A stretch of DNA of 64,000 nt from Brachynemurus nebulosus (GCA_035578155.1 JAPWDM010000015.1:7248209-7312208), one strand, 5' to 3'. Positions 12,298 through 23,552 are shown, numbered from the stretch's first letter. Made by a program: numbers and translations. The notes: generated by a model not told the origin, from the letters alone.

Positions 12298-13085
12298 TAC
12301 ATGGTAAGTTTACGCAGTATGCTTTTTTCAAAACCAGTTAAAACTGACGCACTACCGGTCATGTCAGACTCGTGCTGCTACTTAGTGGGCACTGTCATAA
12401 CCGTTTGAACGCCAGTGGAATTATGGTTCGGGATGTGAAGATTTTTTGTTTTGTTCTAAGGTGAGTAAGCTTTGTTATGCTATTATTGGAGCTCTTAGTA
12501 AGCTAAGAGTGGACAGTTACGAATAAACGATTTTGTGATTATAATCAGATATTAGTTCTTGTTTTAGTGCTGTCTGTATTAAAATAAAAGCTAAGAGTTT
12601 TCTTTCCACTGTAGCGTAATTAGGAAATAATCACACAAATGCGATCTCGTTTTTATAGGTAAAATCTCCAAATAATTTCTTCTTTATCGAAATCAATAAA
12701 AATCAAATCACATTTGATAAATGGCAAAATTAGAATGAAATTTGACACTGTGGTGACATCTACCACAAAAGTTTACAAATACAAAGTTACAAATACGAGA
12801 TTTACAGATACAAAATAAGTGGTTTGTCTCCTTGCTAATTAATTCACAATAATTATTTTTAATTTCAATTAAATTCTTTAATTATGTAACAAATGATAAA
12901 CAAATTTTCGAAAAAACAAATGGTTTGAATAAGAATCGGGTTAAGCTACTCTCTCTCTCGTGCGTTGACCGGCGGACGAAGTGGATCAGCATGGATTGTT
13001 AAAATAAAAGATATTTTTTAAAATAGTGGTGTACGTCGAATGTTTTCGGTCAATACAATGATTTTTATTCAAACTACAAAATTAG

Positions 13086-13133
13086 TTATTAATATAAAAT
13101 TTTTTGAATATTCAAAAAACTTTATATTAATAA
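13086..13133. repeat. 48-bp near-perfect palindrome
   Basis: TTATTAATATAAA at 13086-13098 and TTTATATTAATAA at 13121-13133 are exact inverted arms. The intervening TTTTTTGAATATTCAAAAAA continues the dyad, making one long AT-rich hairpin. Confidence 0.8.
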
Positions 13134-14494
13134 TGTAACAGGGAAAATTATTCGACATAATCTTTTAGTAACTTAGAAATTATTTTTCGTATTTATCCTC
13201 GTAAATTAAATGTAGTTTAAATATAATTTGTATCTAAATCATGCCGTACTGCGCAAAACATTTTCATTTCCGGCTCAGTCTAAACCTGGTCGGTGGAAAA
13301 TAAAAAAATAAAAATTTTGCCAGCGGTTAGTAAATTGTAATTTAGTATTAAGATAATCATATCTTGCTTAGTTTAAACATTTAATAAATTTTGAAGATGA
13401 ATAATTTTCTCGACGATTTTATATTTTAGTTAAGTGCAGCAATTAGGCTTATTTGTTAAGGTTGTTACGTAATATTTTCTTCGCTTCCAATACGATAATT
13501 AAATGTAAAAAAAATATATAATATAAATAAATAGTTAAGGGGGACCACTAGTGTGAGATTTTTAAAAAAATTGGAAATTTTTTTTTTACATGTTTCGATA
13601 GTCTATACTTTAAAAATAACATACTAAAATTTCAAATACATATCTCAAATAGTTTTTGAGTTACAGCCATCCGAAGTGCGGATTTTGATTTTCATTGTTA
13701 ACTTTGAGGTATTGAGAAATGTATGAAGGCTGATAGTTCGGGAGATTCTGGACGTGGCTGCCAGTCACATGTTGTGGAGCAGCTAGACCCTGGCACATTT
13801 AAACGACTCATCTAGTTTTACTATGACCGTTATAGTGAGTACATCGTAAATAATTTTAGTAAAAATTCTCAGTGATTAAAACTAAGAGGTAAATTAAAGA
13901 TAAACTACATTTTTCAAATTTGCTGCAGTTATAACTCGAAGACAAATCATCCGATCGACTTGATTCTTATTGCAGCTTCTTTTATATATATTTCTTCGTA
14001 CCATGAACCTCCAGTTTTCCGATCGAATAAAAAATGGAATTTTTGCAGGCCAAAAATCATCAAATTTTCGAGCAAAATTTGAAACTTTTTTAAAAACTCC
14101 GCCATTTTGTTAAATTTCAACTTTATTTTGATTGAGGTTCACGATACGGGCAATACCTTCTAGTTTAATAGTCTTTTTGGTTTTTTTGATTTCAGGCACT
14201 GTGAAGGTCACTATCACTCAAGCAGTGGGGGAACATTTTTTTTGGAGCCTTGGGAGATCTCGCATAACTCACTAAATTTTCAATTTTTCTGTCCAAAAAT
14301 TTTATCTTGAATTTATTATATATCAACGAATATATCCTTGAAATATTAAAACATTCCACAAAGTAGTTTTCTTTAAAAAAAATAATTCACTGATTTGAGC
14401 GTTACTTTGTGATAATCCATATTGTAAATAAAACAAATTTTTATTACTTTGCAAAATATCACTATTTTATTTTGACAAAACTTGTTACAAAGTT

Positions 14495-14560
14495 GACAGA
14501 ACTTGTTACAAAGTTGACATGTTTCGTTCTATATGAACATCATCTGAACAAGTGAAATTA
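14495..14560 (-). ncRNA. Hammerhead-ribozyme-like motif, left PLE arm
   Basis: On the minus strand: core CAGATGA (14546 down to 14540), a 4-bp stem II GTTC/GAAC, then GAAA, the self-complementary CATG and TC. The predicted cleavage is after the C at 14516. Flanking ACTTGTT and AACAAGT can extend stem I. The order matches type I hammerheads described in Penelope-like elements. The canonical core is CUGAUGA, and here U4 is A, so activity is doubtful. Confidence 0.6.
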
Positions 14561-14773
14561 TTTCAGTTACATCCGAGTATTTATATTATTCACAATTTAA
14601 AATAGATTTATGGTTACAAATGTAATTAAGATTTTGTGGGTAAACAGGTACATGGTGAAATTGAATACATGATTTTTGTACGAAAAGTCATAAAACTGTT
14701 TCTATACATAAGTAGGTACATTTATGGATTACATGAAAATATCTAAACGTTGATTGACACAGGTACAGTTACG

Positions 14774-14779
14774 AAAATG
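14774..14779. repeat. Polinton target-site duplication, left
   Basis: AAAATG directly abuts the first base of the Polinton. The same six bases occur at 30617-30622. The unoccupied PLE arm (minus strand, around 33540-33550) carries a single AAAATG at this point. Confidence 0.9.
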
Positions 14780-14874
14780 AGTAGGTATGGCGGCGCTTGG
14801 CATCGCAATGCAATTGCCTATATTGCAGGGGCAGTTGTGTGTTTAAAAAAATTGCATGTATTCCATGTCGGCCG

Positions 14875-14990
14875 ACCATGTTGTGACGTCAGTTGTTGGT
14901 CGATCGGCCATGTTGTGACGTTGGTCGGCCATGTTGTGACGTTGGTCGGCCATGTTGTGACGTCGGTTGTCGGTCGATCGGCCACGTTGT
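14875..14990. repeat. Short tandem array in left TIR (ATGTTGTGACGT units)
   Basis: Successive units contain GGCCATGTTGTGACGT separated by TTGGTC or TCGGTTGTCGGTCGAT. Each includes a TGACGT half of a CRE-like site. The left arm has one unit more than the right arm (30425-30530). Confidence 0.8.
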
Positions 14991-15041
14991 GATGCGACTT
15001 CGACGGTGGGTGATGACGTAAATTTATTTTTTTCTTTCAAG

Positions 15042-15117
15042 TTGGCTTGCGGACTGGAACTCACGACTTTGTGTACACTGAGCCGGTGCTTTACCAATTG
15101 GACTACGACGGGGGCCC
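15042..15117 (-). other. tRNA-like block in left TIR
   Basis: The minus strand contains TAGTCCAATTGG, which fits the RNA polymerase III A box (TRGYNNARNNG). About 40 bases on it has GAGTTCCAGTCC, one mismatch from the B box. The start GGGCCCCCGTCG and spacing resemble a tRNA or tRNA-SINE head, but the T-stem does not pair well, so a functional tRNA is unlikely. Confidence 0.6.
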
Positions 15118-15319
15118 GTCTATAGTATGTTAAAACTGAAATACTTTTTAACAAGTGGTGTTTTGTTTTAGTTCAATATATGTGTTTTAGCAGTTGTGTC
15201 CTTATTGCGTACACATTAATATATCTATAGGATGGAATCGAATTTCTGGTCACGTAGTAAGAACAATGGAAAATAATAAATTTATACATTTTGATCCATT
15301 GTCTTGACACAATAAAAAA

Positions 15320-15865
15320 TTAATACATTGTAATCAAATTTTTAGAATAATATTAATTAATTATTATTCATAATAAGAATATTTAAATATTCTAAACACA
15401 GTTTTAGTTATTTTTTATAGACAAATATTTCCACAGCCGCCAGTATGTCTGGTCACGTCTGCAGCCACCGCTGTGTCTAATCACATATTTGCAATAAAAT
15501 AAATACAATTAAAAATTCTCGATACATTGTAATCAAATTTTTAGAATAATATTAATTAATTATTATTAATAATAAGAATATTTAAATATTCTAAACACAG
15601 TTTTAGTTATTTTTATATTTTATAGATATTTCCACAGTCGCCAGAACGTCTGGTCACGTCTGCAGCCGCCGCTGTGTCTAATCACGTATTTGCAATAAAA
15701 TAAATACAATTAAAAATTTTCGATACATTGTAATCAAATTTTTAGAATATTAATTAATTATTATTAATAATAAGAATATTTAAATATTCTAAACGCAGTT
15801 TTAGTTATTTTTTACAGACGAATATTTCCACTGCCGCCAACATGACTGGTCAGTGGTCACGTACA
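15320..15865. repeat. Three tandem repeats of about 200 bp
   Basis: Units begin near 15323, 15520 and 15721 with ATACATTGTAATCAAATTTT. Each runs through ATATTTAAATATTCTAAAC to a TTTCCAC-GCCGCCA...GGTCACGT end. The first unit lies inside the TIR; the other two extend inward to just before the polymerase promoter. Confidence 0.85.
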
Positions 15866-15927
15866 CGTTCTGTCTGAAAAGAACGTTCCCGAATATTTAA
15901 TATATTATTTCCTCATTCAAAAAATTG

Positions 15928-15965
15928 TATAAAAGCAGAAAGATACTGCATTATTTCATCAGTTG
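15928..15965 (+). promoter_or_regulatory. Core promoter of the polymerase gene
   Basis: TATAAAAG at 15928-15935 is followed by TCAGT at 15959-15963, an arthropod initiator. The A at 15961 is about 33 bases from the TATA start. The first exon ATG is 52 bases downstream. Confidence 0.75.
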
Positions 15966-16012
15966 CTGTGAAAACACGTTAAAAAATTTCCAGTAGAACC
16001 CCGAATTAAAAA

Positions 16013-19000
16013 ATGTATTACTGTACTAAACACAATTTTTGTGAACATGGGAAATATAAATGTGGTTGTCTTGTTTGTTGGGGATACAGTGGTAAGAAAA
16101 ATAAATTTTTATTTATTTGTATATTAAATATTACGGTATTTATAACTAATTTATCTTATTAATACCAATAAAAAAATTAATTTTATTTCAATTATTGTTA
16201 GGCCAATGCGAATTCGGTTCGTATTCTCAAATAAACTTGAACATGGATGTGGCTGGACCTAGCCGAGATGAAAATGGGGTATCCGAATTTGACGGAAATA
16301 CCAACTTACCCTCGATGTTACATGATCTGGACTCCGACGACTCTATGGAAGATGTGCTAAAGGAGATGGAAAACGACGAGGAGATTCCGTGGGATGTGTT
16401 GGATGAAATCGCACAAAGTATACCGATGATGGGAACGGAATTGGTGGAGGCGGAGGAGGAGGAGGACGATGATGGTGATAAATTTGAAATACTCTCCGAT
16501 ACGGTTTCAAGGGTGAGACGGTACAATTTGAACGGACGTAAAATTGTTTTTAAAATAAAAGATGTGCCCAGTGGTAGGGATGCATTGAATTGGGTCAGAG
16601 ATGGCGTCAATAAAATTATACGGCGGATTTCATCAGACGTTGAACCGAAGGACAAGGTCGGATTTACCTTTACCAGTGAAAATTTCGAGAAAGGACCCGG
16701 CTGGATGACTTTTCGCAATGGTAAAGATGTGACGTTTGAAGACGTCTGGAAATTACTTGGAGCCATATTCCAGAGCAATTCAAATGGTTTGGCTACGGAC
16801 AAATTCCGATTGACCACTACATATGTAAAGATGCCTAGAGGAAATGGAAGAAAAATAAGAACAGCCGCATTTAACACGTACGAAGAAGAGTGTAAAAAAA
16901 GGCGTGGAATAATTTTCATTAAAAACGACGATAATCTGTGTCTTCTTAGAGCAATCGTAGTTGCAAAAGCCCACGTCAAGAAAGATGTCAATTTTGAAAG
17001 AATTCGTCGCAACTGTCATAACCTACAAAGTGAAAAAGTGAATAAACTACTTCAGAAAGCGGGGTTGGTGATTCCAGAACAAGGAGCCGGGATTGAGGAG
17101 TTACGAATTTTACAACGCCACCTACGGAAATACAAGATTACCGTTTACAAACATCAGACTAAGGGGCGAAGTGTAATATTTGAAGGCACCAATGATGACG
17201 CAGTTTACAAAATAAATCTGCTTTTACACGGACAACACTACAATGTGATCACAAGTTTAACTGCAGCGTTCGTTTGTAGTTACTATTGCGAGGCGTGCCA
17301 TACACCCTTTGACGCAAGAAATAAACATCGATGTGGCGCCACCTGTCCATGTTGTCAACAGGCTCCACCATGTACCAAAACGAATGAAGTTAAATGCGAC
17401 GATTGCAATCGAGAGTTCCGTAGCCGGGAATGTTTTGACAAACATCTCAATCAAGGATCACTGGGTCGAAACTCTATTTGTAATGTAATAAAACGATGTG
17501 GCAGGTGTTTCAAAACTATCAATATGAAGATGCGAAAACAAAAGCATGTGTGTGGCGAAATATTTTGCAAGATATGTGACCGCTACGCTCCAGCCAATCA
17601 CCTCTGTTACATCAATAAGGATACAGGTCGACCGAAGCTGGATAACACATTGTTTGTATTTTTCGATTTGGAAACAAAACAAGAAAAGCCAATGAATGAA
17701 GGTAACGACGCTGTTGTACACGAAGCAAATCTATGTGTATATATGCAGCGTTGCAGTGTGTGTATAGATAAAGAAGAAGAAGGTGACAATGAAAGAACTA
17801 GATATTGTGAAAAATGTGGATTACGACTGCGGGTGATAAAAGACAACGTTATTGAGACATTTACGAAACAAATACTGGACGCTCGAAAGAAATTTAAAAA
17901 AGTTATTTGTATCGCCCATAATGGACAAGCGTTTGACCATCAATTTATTTTAAAATATATTATTGAAAAAACACAGTTACAAGCAGATATTATAATGAGA
18001 GGGTCGAAAATTCTAATGTTGGAGATCGATAATGTACGTTTTATCGACTCTCTCAATTATTTTCCGATGGCGTTGGCAGCGCTCCCCAAGGCTTTCGACC
18101 TACCACCATCTTCGAAAAAGGGCTATTTTCCACACTTATTCAATAAGGAAGAAAATAAAAACTACGTCGGACCCCTTCCAGACATTTCGTACTATTGTCC
18201 TGAAACAATGAGAGGCACAGACAATCCAGAAGAAGAAGACGAGCGAAAAAAATTCATAAAATGGTATAATGAAACGAAAGAAAGCGGTTACGTATTTGAT
18301 ATGCAGAAAGAAATAGTTGAATATTGCACCAGTGATGTAGATATACTGAAAAAGGCGTGTTTAAAGTTTCGAACAGTATTTTTAGAAGAATGTGACGTTT
18401 GTCCATTTACGGAGGCGATAACCATTGCATCAGCTTGTAACTTGGTATTCAGGCGGAAGTTTTTACAACCGAATACAATAGGTGTGTTACCAAGAGGTGG
18501 ATACCGACATGCGGACAACCAATCGAAAATCGCCCTACAATGGTTGATATATGAAGAAGCGGAAAGGCAAATTCCAATTTTACACGCAGGAAAAGGACGA
18601 GAGGTTGTTCTGCCAGGTAGCAGTTTTAAAGTTGACGGCTATTGTGAGGAGACTAACCAGGTTTTCGAGTTCCACGGTTGTTATTATCATGGACACGATG
18701 TATGCCAGCAAACTCGCCGTAATGAGCCGTTACATGAAGCACCGGATGATACATTGAACCACAGACTGGAGCGTACAAAAACCAAGACACAACGAATCAG
18801 AGAACTGGGCTATGAAGTTGTGGAAAAGTGGGAGTGCGAATTCAGAAAATTTTTAAAGAACAGGTCTGATTTAAAGTATTTGGAAAAACACCCGCTGATT
18901 AATTACATACCGATAAACCCACGTGATGCTTTCTACGGTGGACGTACGGGCTGTACCAAACTATATTACAAAATCAGCGAAGGAGAAAAAATTAAATATA

Positions 19001-20325
19001 TTGATGTTTGTTCACTGTATCCGTGGGTATGTAAATACGGTAAATTTCCTCTGGGTCATCCGAAAATTTTTGTTGGTGATGACGAATGTACAAAGTTAAT
19101 TGAAGACCTCGGTTTACGAAATATTAATGGGTTAATTAAATGCAAAATTTTACCACCACAACATTTATATCATCCGGTGCTACCAGCAAAGCAGAATAAT
19201 AAGCTGATGTTTGTATTGTGCCGTTCATGTGGAGAAGAGTGTAATCAAAATGAAGAGTGTGCGCACACCGAAGAAGAACGGGCACTCACTGGTACCTGGG
19301 TAACTGACGAGGTTGAAAAAGCTGTTACACTGGGTTACCGTTTGATTGAAGTGTTAGAAATCTGGCAGTACGATGTAACCCAGTACAGCAGAGAAAGTGG
19401 TATTGGTGGTTTATTTGCCGATTTCATTAACAAATTTTTGAAAATGAAGCAGGAAGCATCAGGATGGCCGGCCAACTGTAACACCGATGAAGAACAAAAC
19501 CACTACATTGAAGAATATTTTGAGAATGAAGGGGTTCGATTGAAATTCAGCAAAATTTTGAAAAATCCAGGCCTACGATCGCTCGCCAAACTAATGCTGA
19601 ACAGTTTTTGGGGTAAGTTTGGTCAACGAGAAAACCAACCAAAAACCAGCATTATTCAAGAGCCGAAAGAATTGTATGATTTACTCACCAACCCGAGCAT
19701 TGATGTAAATTACATTCAAGAAGTAAACGAAGACACGATCATAGTTAACTGGGAGCGAAAAGACGAAGCAGCAGATTTATTGTCCACCGTAAATTGCGTC
19801 ATCGCTGCATACGTAACTACTCAAGCTCGGCTCAAACTGTATAGCTACATAGAGAGACTACAGGAAAGAGTTCTGTATTACGATACAGATAGTGTTATTT
19901 ACATTCAGAGGGGTGGTGAATACGATCCACCAACGGGCTCTTTCTTGGGTGATATGACGGATGAGTTGGAAGATTACGGCGTTGGTAGTTATATCACCGA
20001 GTTTGTTTCTGGCGGCCCCAAAATGTATGGCTATACAGTATATTCAACGAGGGAAGATAAAGTAAAACCACCCACATGCAAAATTAAAGGCATCACAATC
20101 AATTATAAATCCGGGAAGTTGGCTAATTTTAACACTCTCAAGCAGATGATCCTTGAAAACGCGCCTCCGGTCACTATTACATCGAGAAACATCCGTCGCA
20201 CCGAAGAACATGATATTGTCACCAAATCGGAGAGTAAAGTATTCAAACCTACATTTAATAAACGCTGTCGTATACCCGATTTTGATTCAGTGCCGTATGG
20301 ATTTAAAAAACAAAGAACCGAATAA
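16013..20325 (+). CDS. Polinton protein-primed DNA polymerase B (two exons)
   Basis: Family B DNA polymerase replicating the element, probably protein-primed from the TIRs. Exon 1 is 16013-16091 and the intron is 16092-16201 (GTAAG...TTAG, phase 1), joining in frame to a 1376-codon open frame. Exon 1 supplies a Cys/His cluster (CTKHNFCEHGKYKCGC, then CLVC). Without it the first ATG would be 16243. In the spliced numbering (about 1400 aa), an acidic N-terminus is followed by an OTU/zinc-finger-like Cys-rich region (about 270-500). Then come exonuclease motifs FDLET (~515), HNGQAFDHQF (~599) and YCTSDVDIL (~734), palm motifs DVCSLYP (~961), KLMLNSFWGKFG (~1156) and YDTDS (~1254). All catalytic acidic residues are present and the frame is uninterrupted. 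The stop TAA lies inside an AATAAA signal. Confidence 0.95.
16092..16201 (+). other. Intron in polymerase 5' region
   Basis: 110 bp, GTAAGA donor and TTATTGTTAG acceptor, phase 1. It joins a Cys-rich 26-codon exon in frame to the large ORF. Confidence 0.65.
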
Positions 20326-20458
20326 ACTTATGAATTTAATCATTGTGTTGTGTGTAAATTTTAAAAAGATAATGACTTCAAAAACTATTGGCCATTTTTA
20401 TTAATTGAAATATTTATTAACAAACATTAATAATAATACATGCAAAAATTGTATAAGA

Positions 20459-21034
20459 TTATATATGATCTATAAATAAGTGTTCTCGTAATAATTTATC
20501 TACATCCAAATATTCTCGTAAATTGGTTGATGCCCACGGTCCTCCATCTGGCCCCGATTCAAATCCAAGACGAGCTGCTGGGTCTGTGGTACCCTTTGCA
20601 ATGTTCTGCCGAATCCAACACACCAGACAGTCACCATCGTCATCGTCATCTTCTTCATTCAAGCGAACGCCTCGAATCTCGTAATTTTTCATGATGTCCA
20701 ACACATATTTCAACAGTTCCGGTCGAGCGTATTCTATAGCTGTTCGTAACCAGTTTGGGACAATATCTTTAAGCGAATCTACAATGTTTTTGTCCTCCGT
20801 ATCAAAGGTATAGTTGAATAATATATCCAACACTTCTCTAGATGTATTAAAAATAATCCCATATGTTATTTTTCCAGGACAGAACAGATTACGCTCTTTC
20901 ATCGCTATACAGTTAATTGTTTCCACATCACGCAGTCTAATGGCTTTGTCCAACATTTTGTTTAACAATCGATGCCGCACTCGGGTTTCTTCCATTGTTA
21001 TTTGCTCCTGGATGGATTCCTCTACTGATGCCAT
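20459..21034 (-). CDS. Polinton hypothetical protein, helical, 191 aa
   Basis: I do not recognise this protein. The open frame extends upstream to an ATG at 21133, but that part overlaps the integrase C-terminus. ATG 21034 (MASVEESIQEQ) lies 47 bp after the integrase stop and is preferred. The N-terminal half is rich in predicted helix (RLLNKMLDKAIRLRDVETIN, then EVLDILFNYTFD) with an ankyrin-like feel: two helix pairs, 'LKDIVPNWLRTAIEYARPEL' and 'LLKYVLDIM'. An acidic EEDDDDDGD linker and a CLVCWI segment follow. It sits last in the minus-strand block behind integrase and converges on the polymerase. Its role is unknown. Confidence 0.6.
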   Translation of the reverse strand: MASVEESIQEQITMEETRVRHRLLNKMLDKAIRLRDVETINCIAMKERNLFCPGKITYGIIFNTSREVLDILFNYTFDTEDKNIVDSLKDIVPNWLRTAIEYARPELLKYVLDIMKNYEIRGVRLNEEDDDDDGDCLVCWIRQNIAKGTTDPAARLGFESGPDGGPWASTNLREYLDVDKLLREHLFIDHI

Positions 21035-21080
21035 TGCTATTTCACCAAGAATGATTGTAGAGCGCCGCAGTTCAATATAT

Positions 21081-22001
21081 TTATACCAAATCTTTGTTAT
21101 AAACCCAAGAATTTTCGGAAGAAGGAAATCCAAGCCACTTCACATATACTCTATCTTTCTTCTTTTTTAACACTTTTTCAACCAAATACACGTCTGGGTA
21201 TTTTACTTTTTGGACTTCTTCTTGATAAAATCCACCTTGGATGGGATTACCGTGGTAATCTTCTAATAGGTATGTAACTGGATTGGTTAACTGCACCTTC
21301 TTGATTTTAAAAAGTTCGGTCGTCCACGATGGTAGATATCCTTTGTCAAACTGAGATTTATACTTGCTGATTCGAACAATATCACCAACTTTATATTTTG
21401 GTTTGGTTGCAATTTTCACATAATTGTAAACAGTTGAAAGAAGCATATTCTCCTTGCTTGGTGTTACATCGCGCGGTCGCATTTTAATTGTTCTATGCTT
21501 ACGCGAATTGTAATCATCAACCAATTTGTCCAACATATCAATCCATCGATACGACCCATTATAGCTAAACATTTTCCACATTTCAGTCTTTAGCGTTCTG
21601 TTAAATCTCTCTACCACTGATGCTTTTTTCGTTGAAAATGTCGAGTAGTGGTTGATATTTTATTTATTCATTAACGCTTTAAACAGCTGATAAAAAATCC
21701 TTACCATCATCCGTTTGTAAATTTCTCGGTACACGACTTTGTTCAAGTATTGATTCAAATACAGCCGCCACTTCATTTCCAGTTTTATTTTTAACCGGTA
21801 CAGCCCATGCCCGTTTGGAAAAAACGTCAATTGCTGTTAGCAAATAATTGTATTTTTTATTCACAGAAGGCATAAGTACCCATTTCAATTAAATCACATT
21901 GCCACAGATCATCAATTCCTTTTAACATCAATAACACGTCTACGTGGGAAATTTTTTCGTGCGGGTCTATGCAATTCACGTACCACCTGTAGTTTACTCA
22001 T
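21081..22001 (-). pseudogene. Polinton rve-family integrase with chromodomain, broken
   Basis: Retrovirus-type DDE integrase that would insert the element. Reading begins at ATG 22001. The three catalytic acids are visible in separate frames: the D in DLWQCDLIEM (~21920), the second in QTDDGKDF (~21710) and the E in VERFNRTLK (~21610). The C-terminal part (21081-21617) is open and contains an SH3-like KVGDIVRISKYK block. It ends in a chromodomain (VYLVEKVLKKKKDRVYVKWL, then SSENSWVY). At least three frame breaks (near 21908-21915, 21880 and 21690) and one stop (near 21660) separate the pieces, so this copy should not make active enzyme. Its ATG overlaps the upstream gene's stop (ATGA). Confidence 0.9.
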
Positions 22002-22432
22002 TTATTCTTAGTATCCTTAACCGCTTTCAGTAATTCATCAAGACGTTCTTCAATCCTCGATATTCGAAGATTAAATGCAGAAGTTTCTTGACTTTGCGCT
22101 GTTTTATGTTGTGTTAAAAGTTGCGCTGCCAATGTCAGCTTGTATACAGCATTTTCAATTTGTGTTTTGTTCATTTCGACTATTTCTGTCAATTCGGAAA
22201 ATTTCTCCATTACAAAACTTTTTAAAAATTTCAGATTCACCACATCTTTATCACCGGTCGGATCCCTTACATTTGTTAATTGCCTATTTCCAATATCATA
22301 GTTCCCCATATTTGTCAGCTTTAAACCAATGGATTTAAGAGCTTCCTTCTTAATACTTTTGTCATGCACACGTCCAAATTTATCGATAGTTATATTTCTG
22401 TTACGCGTACGACCAAATCTATCCATGTTCAA
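21998..22432 (-). CDS. Polinton fibre-like coiled-coil protein, 144 aa
   Basis: Small open frame. An N-terminal basic region is followed by LTNVRDPTGDKDVVNLKFL. This resembles the 'LTN-pdP-D-VN-k-yv' motif seen at the start of trimeric phage and virus fibre shafts. Long helix with heptad character follows (about residues 75-140: EKFSELTEIVEMNKTQIENA, then ISRIEERLDELLKAV). A trimeric virion attachment or spike component is inferred, not shown. It overlaps the 360-aa ORF upstream by 14 bp and the integrase start downstream by 4 bp, so these three minus-strand genes are packed together. Confidence 0.65.
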   Translation of the reverse strand: MNMDRFGRTRNRNITIDKFGRVHDKSIKKEALKSIGLKLTNMGNYDIGNRQLTNVRDPTGDKDVVNLKFLKSFVMEKFSELTEIVEMNKTQIENAVYKLTLAAQLLTQHKTAQSQETSAFNLRISRIEERLDELLKAVKDTKNK

Positions 22433-23501
22433 TAAAACCAGCTTCCATCAATTCCTCTAAGATCGAGATAATTTCGTTGTCCTGCCCCGTGTTTCCCGCT
22501 AGTTGTGATGTCACGAGTAATCGTAGTCGAGTGACCAGTTCGTTGGGGTTGTCCCAGTATATATGCTCCTTTTTCATATTGTTGAATCGCATCAAACCAG
22601 TCCCAAATACTGGAGTGCTAGCCGTGCGACTTCGTGTTTTATATCTTGGAATCGATCTTGGAATTGGTACCATTTCACTAATAATATTTCGATATTTATA
22701 ACTTGAGCTGCCTTTTATTTGTTGATTGGGACTGTGGTTTCGCCGATGTGCATTTGTTTGCTTTAATATTCGTTTATACTCATTTAAATCTTCGGTGCGA
22801 TATACACTTAGTTTTGGTGCATTCATGAAAATCAACTCATATAAACCGGGTGTTCCTTTATACGTAATACCATTAATTATTATATCATCACCGTCTATTT
22901 GAAACGGTTGATTTCCAATCATCCATTCGTCATCTTTTCTGTACGGTCCGTATACTGTATCAACACCACTATTGGGTTGAAGATATAGCTGTAAGTATTT
23001 TCTTGCTATCGGTCCAAACTCTTTTGTAAAATCGTCAGACGTCGTCATCAATTTTCTAGCAACACTTTGTGCCGAGCTGGGGAGTTTTGGTGTTTCAAAT
23101 TGATTTTGTTTTTCTATCGCAGACGATTCAAAAACATCTTCCACGAGATCTGGTTCTTCCTCTTCCCCCTCTTCATCCTCTAGTGCTTCCTCTTTCGTCG
23201 GTAAATAGCAATACTCTTGTTTTCTCTTTTTAATTTTAGGTGTAAACGTATCCGCTACTTGTGTCTGTTCTTCTTTCGTTTCGAGTTTGATAGGTTGATT
23301 GTTTTTCTCAATTAATTTTGTGGCTATTTCTTTGAGTGGTGCAGTCACTGGTTCCAACGTAGTTTGTAGCAACATGTCTGATTCCACCTTCCCAGATCGT
23401 AAGGCTTTAAATTTTTTACGTATATTGCTTGCCGTTTTTATAATGCTTTTTTTAACAAACTCCTTCTTCTTATCCATTTTAACGACAACTGTTTCATACA
23501 A
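22419..23501 (-). CDS. Conserved Polinton protein of unknown function, 360 aa
   Basis: Open frame from ATG 23501; a second in-frame ATG at 23477 (MDKKKEFVKK) is an equally good start. The N-terminus is basic (possible DNA binding). The middle has a Glu-rich stretch (EEALEDEEGEEEEPDLVEDV). The C-terminal half carries blocks I recognise as recurring in insect Polinton gene sets: YGPYRKDDEWMIGN, GTPGLYELIFMNAP, then YWDNPNELVTRLRLL and IISILEELMEAGFIEHG. No catalytic motif is apparent. It lies between the ATPase and the fibre-like gene, suggesting a virion or assembly role. Confidence 0.75.
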   Translation of the reverse strand: MYETVVVKMDKKKEFVKKSIIKTASNIRKKFKALRSGKVESDMLLQTTLEPVTAPLKEIATKLIEKNNQPIKLETKEEQTQVADTFTPKIKKRKQEYCYLPTKEEALEDEEGEEEEPDLVEDVFESSAIEKQNQFETPKLPSSAQSVARKLMTTSDDFTKEFGPIARKYLQLYLQPNSGVDTVYGPYRKDDEWMIGNQPFQIDGDDIIINGITYKGTPGLYELIFMNAPKLSVYRTEDLNEYKRILKQTNAHRRNHSPNQQIKGSSSYKYRNIISEMVPIPRSIPRYKTRSRTASTPVFGTGLMRFNNMKKEHIYWDNPNELVTRLRLLVTSQLAGNTGQDNEIISILEELMEAGFIEHG

Positions 23502-23514
23502 CAGTCTCTTAAGA

Positions 23515-23552
23515 ACTGAATCTTTATCTTAGACAGCTTTTAATTTATGCAA
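23515..23552 (-). promoter_or_regulatory. Core promoter for the 360-aa gene
   Basis: On the minus strand a TATA-like ATAAATTAAA near 23542-23551 lies about 30 bases upstream of TCAGT (23519-23515). The ATG at 23501 follows closely. The architecture matches the polymerase and PLA2/pX promoters. Confidence 0.5.

Larger units (their letters stand above)
14780..15459. repeat. Polinton left terminal inverted repeat
   Basis: About 680 bp, inverted copy of 29953-30616. The left arm is longer mainly because of one extra 21-bp unit in a short tandem array at about 14875-14990 (core GGCCATGTTGTGACGT). Similarity continues through the tRNA-like block to GTCTGGTCACGTC. Confidence 0.9.

Noticed and set aside
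15042..15117. A functional tRNA gene in the TIR
   Set aside because: The A and B boxes are present, but the T-stem and acceptor do not pair, so only a tRNA-like element is called.
14750..15154. Open frames across the left TIR, and their twins in the right TIR, reading VVQLVKHRLSVHKVVSSSP
   Set aside because: This peptide is simply the translation of the tRNA-like block, a pattern often seen when tRNA-SINE heads are translated. It is not a protein gene.
16227..17012. 261-aa open frame on the minus strand
   Set aside because: It lies antisense to the polymerase gene, is Ser-rich and low in information, and is a shadow of the real frame.
20459..21133. Upstream ATG 21133 for the 191-aa gene
   Set aside because: The extra 33 codons are antiphase reading of the integrase chromodomain end. 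The internal ATG 21034 after the integrase stop is more sensible.
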